Shown here: in pieces, positions 26,546 through 33,240 of the stretch
Layout of the letters: each line of letters opens with the position of its first letter
Position numbering within the stretch: the stretch's first letter is position 1
Origin: Hyphomonadaceae bacterium
Lineage (GTDB): Bacteria; Pseudomonadota; Alphaproteobacteria; Caulobacterales; Aquidulcibacteraceae
Direction: 5' to 3'
DNA length: 33,240 bases
Assembly: GCA_021731965.1 (NCBI GenBank)
Contig: JAKFWI010000025.1
Location: 1-33,240 of the forward strand
Notes under the pieces: generated by a model
The model's database searches: none
What the model saw: the letters and a program-made list of their open reading frames with translations, nothing else
What the model was told of the DNA's origin: nothing
Position numbers and translations under genes: made by a program

Positions 26546-28095
26546 ACGGCGCGCACGCTTTGGTGCGGACCCTCGCCGATTGCGGGGTGACGGCGTGCTT
26601 TGCCAATCCTGGCACCAGCGAAATGCACCTCGTCTCGGCGCTGGATGGCGAAAGCCGCATCCGCTCGGTGCTGTGTTTGTTTGAAGGCGTGGCTACGGGG
26701 GCTGCCGATGGCTTTGCGCGCATGGCCGGCTTTCCGGCGATGACGCTTTTGCATCTGGGGCCCGGCCTGTTGAATGGCGGCGCGAACTTGCACAATGCGC
26801 GTCGCGCCTTTTCCCCCTCGATCCAAGTGGTGGGGGATCATGCGAGCGGCCATGCCCAGTTCGATGCGCCCTTGGCCAGCGATATCGCGGCGGTGGCCGG
26901 CTCCCTAGCCCAATGGGTGGGCCGGGCCGAAAACGCGGCGCAATGCGGGCCAATGGCCGCTTTGGCCTTTCAGAAATCGCTCGACTTGCCCGGCGGCGCA
27001 TCGGTGCTGATCCTGCCGGCCGATGCCGCCTGGAGCGAAAGCGGCGCGCCGTGCCCGCCGTTGGAGATCGCGCCCCGGACCGTGGTGACCGAGGCGGCGA
27101 TCATGGCGGCAGCCCAAGCGCTGCGCGCAGCCGCCAAGCCGGTTTTGCTCATTGGCGGCGCAGCCTTGACGCAAGCGGGCCTCGCTTCTGCGGCGAGGCT
27201 GGAGACCTGGGGAGTGCGGGTCATGACGGATACTTTCCCGGCCCGCCAGGCGCGCGGGGCGGGGGTGTTTGCGCCGGCGCGGATGCAATATTTCAGCGAA
27301 ATGGCCCAAGCGGATCTGGCAGGTGCCGATTTGATGGTTTTGCTGGGTGCGCGCGCGCCGGTGGCGTTTTTCGCTTACCCGGATAAGCCCGCCTCCCCCA
27401 TACCGCCGGGCTGCCAGACGCTGGCTTTGGGCGGGGTGGAGGTGGACGGCGTGCGCGCGCTGGAGGCTTTGGCGGCGGCGATGCAGGCACCGGTGGCGGG
27501 GGCCGCTGCCCCAGCCGCCAGCTTTGCGCCGCCCAGCGGGCCATTATCCGTGCAGGATGTTGCCATCAGCTTGGCCCGGCACATGCCTGAGGGGGCCATC
27601 ATCGCCGATGACGGCGTCACCAGCAGTTTGCCCGCCTTCGCGCTGACCGCCGGGGCCGCGCCCCATGATTGGCTGTGCCTGACAGGCGGGGCGATCGGCA
27701 TGGGCATGCCTTTGGCCATCGGCGCGGCCATCGCCGAGCCGGCGCGCAAGGTGATCTGCCTCAGCGGCGATGGGGCGGGCATGTATACGCCGCAGGCGCT
27801 CTGGACCATGGCGCGCGAGGGCCTGGATATCACCGTGATCGTGTTCGCCAATCGCAGCTATCGCATCCTCAATATCGAACTGGCGCGCACAGGCGCGGGC
27901 AGCACGGGCGCGGGCAGCCCTGGCCTGGTGGCCGGGCGCATGCTCAGCCTCGATGGCCCGGCCTTGGACTGGGTGCAGCTGGCGCAGGCGCAAGGCCTGC
28001 CCGCGCGCCGCTGCGAGCGCGCCGAGGATTTCGACGCGGCCTTGGCGGCTTTTCTGGCCTGCCCGGGCCCCAAATTGATCGAGGCCATGGTGTGA
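26542..28095 (+). CDS. Thiamine-diphosphate-dependent enzyme, acetolactate-synthase-large-subunit-like
   Basis: N-terminal ACFANPGTSEMHLVSALD, C-terminal CLSGDGAGMYTPQALWTMAREGLDITVIVFANRSYRILNIE (TPP-binding GDG...N motif). ATGA overlap with hydrolase stop. Confidence 0.9.
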   Translation: MNGAHALVRTLADCGVTACFANPGTSEMHLVSALDGESRIRSVLCLFEGVATGAADGFARMAGFPAMTLLHLGPGLLNGGANLHNARRAFSPSIQVVGDHASGHAQFDAPLASDIAAVAGSLAQWVGRAENAAQCGPMAALAFQKSLDLPGGASVLILPADAAWSESGAPCPPLEIAPRTVVTEAAIMAAAQALRAAAKPVLLIGGAALTQAGLASAARLETWGVRVMTDTFPARQARGAGVFAPARMQYFSEMAQADLAGADLMVLLGARAPVAFFAYPDKPASPIPPGCQTLALGGVEVDGVRALEALAAAMQAPVAGAAAPAASFAPPSGPLSVQDVAISLARHMPEGAIIADDGVTSSLPAFALTAGAAPHDWLCLTGGAIGMGMPLAIGAAIAEPARKVICLSGDGAGMYTPQALWTMAREGLDITVIVFANRSYRILNIELARTGAGSTGAGSPGLVAGRMLSLDGPALDWVQLAQAQGLPARRCERAEDFDAALAAFLACPGPKLIEAMV

Positions 28096-28562
28096 GCGGC
28101 GCGGCGGCGCGCATGGCCATCGGCCAGCGGCGCGGGCTGACGGGTGGGGAAATCGCCCTCTCGCACGAAATGTTCGGTGCCAGCATCGCCTATGATCGCG
28201 TGCGCATCGTGCAGGCCGTGCCGCTGGCCTTCGGGGCCATGGTGCCTTTGGGCGGCACCATTGTTTTCGCGCGCTGGCGCGCCGCGTTGGATTTCACCGT
28301 GACCCCGGTGGAGGAGCAAGGCTGGTTCATCCATGAAATGGCGCATGTCTGGCAGGCAAAGCGAGGCATTCTCTTGCCGCTGGCCAAGCTGGCCGCCTTG
28401 GGGCGTGGGGCCTATTCCGTTCGGCTGCGGCCCGGCCAGCCATTGGCCGCTTATAACATCGAGGCGCAGGCCGAAATCGCCCGCTTGGTCTGGCGCGCCC
28501 GCATTCGCAGGGCCGAGCCGGATCACGAATTGGAGGCCCTCTGGGCGCAGGCTTTGGGCTGA
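28092..28562 (+). CDS. Small protein with HExxHxxQ motif (vgr-related/zincin-like), unknown function
   Basis: GLTGGEIALSHEMFGASIAYDRVRI...GWFIHEMAHVWQAKRG. GTGA overlap with preceding stop; alternative ATG at 28113. The track ORF from 27669 is too long. Confidence 0.8.
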   Translation: MSGAAARMAIGQRRGLTGGEIALSHEMFGASIAYDRVRIVQAVPLAFGAMVPLGGTIVFARWRAALDFTVTPVEEQGWFIHEMAHVWQAKRGILLPLAKLAALGRGAYSVRLRPGQPLAAYNIEAQAEIARLVWRARIRRAEPDHELEALWAQALG

Positions 28563-28635
28563 ATGCCGGATTCTCAGTCCGCAGACACGCTCGCGGGACG
28601 CGATTTTGATAAGCACTCCGGTCTGCTTGCTTCAA

Positions 28636-29301
28636 CTAGAGTTGCTTCGTGATCCCAGTGCAGCATCCTCCTTCGCCATTGGTCGTGTCACTGCAGCAAG
28701 CGGAATTGCCGCAGCATGTCAGGCATCCCGTGCTGCAGCACCGATCGCCGCCAGCCACGTATGTAAAATCAGGGATTTGCGCTCCTGCGAGCGGTTCAGT
28801 GGCGAGCTCCTGCCAGAGAGAACAGGACTTCACAGGGTTTGGAACTTTCGTTAGTTTCCGCGCGACGACTTCTTTGGCGACGACTGAAAAGTGCAGCAAT
28901 GCTGCACCGCGTGCTGAAGGCGCAGGGCTCGTCACGCTTGCGCGTTCACCAGCCAAAAAAGAAAGCTGGGGAGAAGAGATCTTCTTCCACGCGCCCGATT
29001 CGTTGATGAAAATCTGTGCTTGCATCGCCAATCTTTTCGCGCCTGCTGGGGCTGGGCGCGTAGCATCTGGCGCAATCATCAATCGCACGGCATAGCCGCC
29101 TGGCTTATTGACGGATACAAACGCCTCGTCTGCGGCTTTCGAGATGATCACGGGTGAGCCCAAAATGGTGTTCCCTTGTTGGATTTGCAATTGAATTTCG
29201 AAAAACTGCTCCGGTGCAGAGCTGGTTTGAGCAAAAACAGATGCAGCTCCGCAAAATATCAACCAAATGGTCAAAAATATTGAATGAAGCGCGCGTCTCA
29301 T
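28636..29301 (-). CDS. Secreted protein with cysteine-rich C-terminal tail, unknown function
   Basis: Signal peptide MRRALHSIFLTIWLIFCGAASVFAQ, beta-rich-looking middle, tail DRCCSTGCLTCCGNSACCSDTTNGEGGCCTGITKQL (CCx3Cx2CCx4CCx9CC). Confidence 0.82.
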   Translation of the reverse strand: MRRALHSIFLTIWLIFCGAASVFAQTSSAPEQFFEIQLQIQQGNTILGSPVIISKAADEAFVSVNKPGGYAVRLMIAPDATRPAPAGAKRLAMQAQIFINESGAWKKISSPQLSFLAGERASVTSPAPSARGAALLHFSVVAKEVVARKLTKVPNPVKSCSLWQELATEPLAGAQIPDFTYVAGGDRCCSTGCLTCCGNSACCSDTTNGEGGCCTGITKQL

Positions 29302-29432
29302 TTTCTATTCTCCAACCATTCGATAAAAATCAACCATTGATTGTACGTAGCGTCAAGCGCGAATCTAAGCAATTTACATGGCACGATAATGCCAGGTTGG
29401 TTTTGCTCGCAATCTCCTGCTAATCTTGCCCC

Positions 29433-30341
29433 ATGAGCATGCTTCCCATTGCCCTTTCGCAAATCGGCGCGCGTTTGTTCGATACGCCCGCCACGCTGGA
29501 TAAGCTGATCGGCGCGCTGCAGGAGGCAAGCGTGGCCGGCGCGCGCCTCATCGTTTTTCCCGAGGCGCTGCTGGGCGGCTATCCCAAGGGGGTGGATTTC
29601 GGGGCGCGTGTCGGCTCGCGCAGCGCTGAAGGGCGCGAATGGTTTCGCCGCTATCATGCGAGCGCGGTGGAGCGCGATGGGCCGCAGATCGCCGCATTGC
29701 GCCAAGCGGTGCAGGCGGCGGGGCTCTTTTGCGTGCTGGGCCTGATCGAGCGCGCCGGCGGCACCCTCTATTGCGTGGCCGCGACGTTCGGCCCCGATGG
29801 GGCCATCCTGGCTTGGCGGCGCAAATTGGTGCCCACGGCCATGGAGCGCTTGATCTGGGGCAGCGGCGGGCCGGGGGATCTGGAATGCGCCTCCACCCCT
29901 TGGGGAAATCTATCGGCCAGTATTTGCTGGGAAAATTACATGCCCTTGCTGCGCCAGCATTGGTATGAGCGCCAGGTGGCGCTCTATTGCGCGCCGACGG
30001 TGGATGATCGCGAGGCCTGGCTGCCCTCGATGCGCATGATCGCGCTGGAGGGGCGCTGCTTCGTGCTTTCGGCCTGCCAATATTTACTGCGCGGCGATGC
30101 GCCGGCCGATTTCCACCCCATCCAGGGGGAGGCCGGCGATACGGTGCTCATCAACGGCGGTTCTTGCGTCATCGGGCCTTTGGGGGAGGTGATCGCCGCG
30201 CCCGTGTTCGGGCGCGAGGCGCTGGTGCTGGCCGAGCTGGATCTGGACGCCATCCCCCGCGCCAAATTCGATCTGGACGTGGCGGGCCATTATGCGCGGC
30301 CGGATTTGCTGCGGCTTGATCGGGGGCGCTATAGCCCCTAG
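29433..30341 (+). CDS. Nitrilase-family carbon-nitrogen hydrolase
   Basis: Glu-Lys-Cys triad contexts FPEALLGGYPKG, WRRKLVPTAMERL, SASICWENYMPLLR. Confidence 0.93.
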   Translation: MSMLPIALSQIGARLFDTPATLDKLIGALQEASVAGARLIVFPEALLGGYPKGVDFGARVGSRSAEGREWFRRYHASAVERDGPQIAALRQAVQAAGLFCVLGLIERAGGTLYCVAATFGPDGAILAWRRKLVPTAMERLIWGSGGPGDLECASTPWGNLSASICWENYMPLLRQHWYERQVALYCAPTVDDREAWLPSMRMIALEGRCFVLSACQYLLRGDAPADFHPIQGEAGDTVLINGGSCVIGPLGEVIAAPVFGREALVLAELDLDAIPRAKFDLDVAGHYARPDLLRLDRGRYSP

Positions 30342-30468
30342 CCGTGACAACGGGTATGCGCATGATACTTTTTGCTTGATTGTTGCGCGCACGAAAGCAA
30401 AGGGGGCTTGCGTTGTTCATTGCCGCTGAGGGCGCTGACGAGTTGGAAGTCAAGGGGCTGCAGGCCCA

Positions 30469-31038
30469 TTGGCGAACCCACTTTTGACCGAGCGACTGGA
30501 TGGCACGCGCCAGGCCGCTGAAAAGCGAGGCGTTTTTGAAATGCTCTTGCCCAATTGGCTGCTAGCGGCGCTCAGCTTGGCGCTGTTCGTTGCAGTGTGC
30601 ATGGCTTTGGCGCGCGGGCAGGCGCATTGGTCGGCGATTCCAATAATGGTGTGGGCGCATCTGGGGTCCATCTTGCTGGCGACGGGCCTGACGCCGATCA
30701 TGTTGCTGCGCCCCAAGGGGGATCGCCCACACCGGGCCATCGGCTATGTCTGGGTGACGGCCATGGTGGGGACGGCTTTGATCAGCCTGTTCCTGAAGCT
30801 GAACCGCAATGATGGGGCCTTGCAGGGGCTTGGGGTGTTTACGGGGGATTTCTCGCCCATCCATGCCTTGTCTGTATTCGTGTTGATCATGGTGCCGCTG
30901 CTGGTCATTTTCGCGCGCCAGCACAAGTGCGCCGCCCACGAGCGCGCGGTGCGGGGCCTGGTGATCGGTGCCTTGCTGATTGCCGGCACCTTCACCTTTC
31001 CCTTCGGGCGGCTGATGGGCGCTTGGCTGTTCGGGTGA
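30469..31038 (+). CDS. DUF2306-like membrane protein
   Basis: Four-TM protein with HRAIGYVWVTAMVGTALISLFL and FSPIHALSVFVLIMVPL. Start uncertain (TTG 30469 or ATG 30541). Confidence 0.75.
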   Translation: MANPLLTERLDGTRQAAEKRGVFEMLLPNWLLAALSLALFVAVCMALARGQAHWSAIPIMVWAHLGSILLATGLTPIMLLRPKGDRPHRAIGYVWVTAMVGTALISLFLKLNRNDGALQGLGVFTGDFSPIHALSVFVLIMVPLLVIFARQHKCAAHERAVRGLVIGALLIAGTFTFPFGRLMGAWLFG

Positions 31039-31063
31039 ACGGCCAAACGCCCAGCATAAGCGC

Positions 31064-32488
31064 TTATTTCCCCATCACGGCTTTGGCTTCGAGATATTCC
31101 TCAAGGCCCAAAAGGCCCCATTCGCGGCCATTGCCCGATTGCTTATAGCCGCCAAAGGGGGCGGCCGTATCCATGCCCGCGCCGTTGAGGTGCACATTGC
31201 CGGCGCGCAGCCGTTTGGCGACCGCGAAAGCGTGCTCCTCGGAGCCGGATTGCACATAAGCCGAGAGGCCATAGACGGTGTCATTGGCCATGGCGATGGC
31301 CTCTTCCTCGTCCGCATACGGGATCATGGTCAGCACCGGGCCGAAGATTTCCTCGCGCGCGATGGTCATGTCATTCGTCGCGCCAGCGAACACGGTCGGC
31401 CGCACGAAATAGCCGCGGTTAAAGCCCTCGGGCCGGCCGATGCCGCCCGCCATCAGCTTCGCGCCTTCGTCGATGCCCTTTTGGATGAGGGCCTGGACCT
31501 TCTGGAATTGATTGGCGTTGGAAAGCGGGCCGATGGCGCCGCGCTCCGCGCTGGCAGGATCCATAACCTTCACGGAATTGGCGATCGCCCCGGCCATTTC
31601 GGCGGCCTGATCGTGCAAAGCCGCCGGCACAAACAAACGCGAGGGCGCGTTGCACGATTGGCCCGAATTGCTCATCATGCCCAGCACGCTGATTTGCATG
31701 GCTTTGGGCAGATCGGCATCGGCAAGGAGAATATTGGGGCTCTTGCCGCCCAATTCCTGTGCCACGCGCTTGACGCTATCGGCCGCGGATTTGGCCACCA
31801 AAATTCCAGCGCGGGTTGAACCCGTGAAGGAGACCATGTCGACATCGGGATGCGCCGAGAGCGCTGCACCGACGCCCGGGCCATCACCATTGACCAAATT
31901 GAACACGCCCGCCGGCACGCCGGCATCATGCAGCACCTGCGCCAGGATCAAGGCATCGAGTGGGGCCAGCTCGGAGGGCTTCAAAACCATGGTGCAGCCG
32001 GCCGCCAAAGCCGGGGCAATTTTGCAGGCGATCTGATTGGCCGGCCAATTCCACGGCGTGATGAAGGCGCACACCCCGATCGGTTCGCGCAGCAGCCGCG
32101 ATTTGCCGATGCTGCGCTCGAATTCATAGCCTTCCAGCAGGCGGCGCGCCTCCATGAAATGCCCGAGCGCGGAAGGGGCCTGCGCGCCATTGGCCAGCCA
32201 CATGGGCGCGCCCATTTCCTGGCTGATGGCCACCGCCACTTCGCCCATGCGCGCCGAATAGCCGGCGATGATGCGATCGAGCAGGCTCATGCGCTCTTCG
32301 CGGCTGGTCTGGCTGAAGCTGGCGAAGGCGCGCCGCGCCGCCGCCACCGCGCGATCCACATCGGCCTTGCCGCCCAAGGCGATGCGCGCGATCGGCTCTT
32401 CATTGGCCGGGTTGATCACCGCGTGGGGGCGCAATTCCGCAGGATTCACCCACGCGCCATCGATGTAAAACTGCAAATGATCGGTCAT
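31064..32488 (-). CDS. Aldehyde dehydrogenase family protein
   Basis: FITPWNWPANQIACKIAPALAAGCTMVLKPSELAPL, VSFTGSTRAGILVAKSAADSVKRVAQELGGKSPNILL, SNSGQSCNAPSRLFV, EEIFGPVLTMI. Start at MTDHLQFYIDGAWV (32488). Confidence 0.95.
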   Translation of the reverse strand: MTDHLQFYIDGAWVNPAELRPHAVINPANEEPIARIALGGKADVDRAVAAARRAFASFSQTSREERMSLLDRIIAGYSARMGEVAVAISQEMGAPMWLANGAQAPSALGHFMEARRLLEGYEFERSIGKSRLLREPIGVCAFITPWNWPANQIACKIAPALAAGCTMVLKPSELAPLDALILAQVLHDAGVPAGVFNLVNGDGPGVGAALSAHPDVDMVSFTGSTRAGILVAKSAADSVKRVAQELGGKSPNILLADADLPKAMQISVLGMMSNSGQSCNAPSRLFVPAALHDQAAEMAGAIANSVKVMDPASAERGAIGPLSNANQFQKVQALIQKGIDEGAKLMAGGIGRPEGFNRGYFVRPTVFAGATNDMTIAREEIFGPVLTMIPYADEEEAIAMANDTVYGLSAYVQSGSEEHAFAVAKRLRAGNVHLNGAGMDTAAPFGGYKQSGNGREWGLLGLEEYLEAKAVMGK

Positions 32489-32595
32489 GCCAGTCTCCAA
32501 ACCAGGGGGGCATCATCGCGCGTTGCTCATCAATGTGCAATTGCGCCGCTGCGCGCTCTACCATAGGAATTTGGCGTGAACCCAAGGAGGAAAAC

Positions 32596-32988
32596 ATGCT
32601 TGGTTACGTGACGGTGGGCACCAATGACTTGCCCCGGGCGGCCGCCTTTTACGAGGAATTGGCCAAGGAATTGGGCGTTCCGCGCATGATGGAAAGCGAT
32701 GGCTTTGTGGCCTGGGGCGTGGCTGATAGCCCCGCCGCGGGCCTGGGCGTGACCAAGCCGTTTAACGGCGAAGTGGCCAGCGTGGGCAATGGCGTGATGG
32801 TGGCGCTGGCCGCCAAAGATCGCGCGCAGGTCGATCGCCTTCACGCCAAGGCGCTGGCTTTGGGCGGCAGCTGCGAGGGCCCTCCCGGCGTGCGCATGCC
32901 CGGCTTTTATGCTGCCTATTTCCGTGATCTCGATGGCAACAAGCTCAATGCTTTTGTGATGGAGGCACCGCCGGCAAGCCAAGCCTGA
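32596..32988 (+). CDS. VOC-family (glyoxalase/bleomycin-resistance fold) protein
   Basis: MLGYVTVGTNDLPRAAAFYEELAKELG...PGFYAAYFRDLDGNKLNAFVMEA; RBS AAGGAGG before 32596. Confidence 0.9.
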   Translation: MLGYVTVGTNDLPRAAAFYEELAKELGVPRMMESDGFVAWGVADSPAAGLGVTKPFNGEVASVGNGVMVALAAKDRAQVDRLHAKALALGGSCEGPPGVRMPGFYAAYFRDLDGNKLNAFVMEAPPASQA

Positions 32989-33110
32989 GAGGCTCAGCGC
33001 ATTTTCAGCAACGATCCAATTGCCGTTTTGTGACCGGGAAAGCGCCAAATCAAAGCATGACACCGCTCTGGCTCCGCAAGGCCAAGGGCGGCGCGCTTTG
33101 AGTGGATCAA

Positions 33111-33162
33111 TTTAATCCGTTCTGTTGCGAAAACCGCATCACAATTTTCAGGAATGGGTCTA
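33111..33162 (+). repeat. Dispersed intergenic palindromic repeat, copy 2
   Basis: AATCCGTTCTgttgcgAAAACCGCATCACAATTTTCagGAATGGGTCTA, aligned with 10823-10875. Confidence 0.75.
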
Positions 33163-33212
33163 GAACGCATTCAAGAAAAGTGGAGTTGCGGTTTTCTGTC
33201 CGAATGCGCTCT
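33162..33212 (-). repeat. Dispersed intergenic palindromic repeat, copy 3 (inverted orientation)
   Basis: Reverse complement reads AGAGCGCATTCGGACAGAAAACCGCAACTCCACTTTTCTTGAATGCGTTCT: same AAAACCGCA...CTTTTC core; outer arms AGAACGCATTC/GAATGCGCTCT complementary at 10 of 11 positions. Confidence 0.72.
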
Positions 33213-33225
33213 AATTTATTGAATC

Positions 33226-33240
33226 AGAGCATTTTTCGAA
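33226..33240. repeat. Possible start of a further repeat copy, truncated by window edge
   Basis: AGAGCATTTTTCGAA resembles the outer end of the same palindromic family; too short to be certain. Confidence 0.35.

Noticed and set aside
31139-32566. Forward ORFs of 226 and 238 aa
   Set aside because: Antisense to the well-supported aldehyde dehydrogenase.
32996-33061. Possible further degenerate copy of the palindromic repeat (GCGCATTTTCAGC...GTTTTGTGACCGGGAAAGCGC)
   Set aside because: Core motif not clearly retained and arms only partly complementary; needs a profile search.

Overview
GC-rich, alphaproteobacterial-looking chromosomal segment, read by eye without tools. Coding density is high. 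From left to right it contains: (1) a 2-oxoacid:acceptor oxidoreductase (gamma-alpha fusion, cut by the window edge) with a GltD-like flavoprotein/ferredoxin partner; (2) a probable sucrose-utilisation locus: LacI regulator, SSS symporter, TonB-dependent receptor, amylosucrase-type GH13 and ROK fructokinase; (3) a ~270 bp MITE-like element with terminal inverted repeats, lying exactly between the stop codons of the fructokinase and a convergent BLUF photoreceptor gene; (4) an S9 peptidase, CobS-like AAA+ ATPase, alginate-export-type porin, J-domain protein, BolA and an ABC exporter; (5) PLDc_N, YgfZ/CAF17-like protein, GT9, dihydroorotase; (6) a repeat-built secreted protein; (7) a translationally coupled trio of alpha/beta hydrolase, TPP enzyme and HExxH protein; (8) a secreted protein with a very cysteine-rich C-terminus; (9) nitrilase, DUF2306-like protein, ALDH, VOC protein; (10) intergenic palindromic repeats of one family, one copy near 10.83 kb and a cluster at the right edge. 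No rRNA, tRNA, CRISPR array, phage or complete IS was recognised. The best leads for something undescribed are the MITE-like element, the Cys-rich secreted protein, the repeat-built secreted protein and the dispersed palindromic repeat family. None of these can be called novel without database searches.
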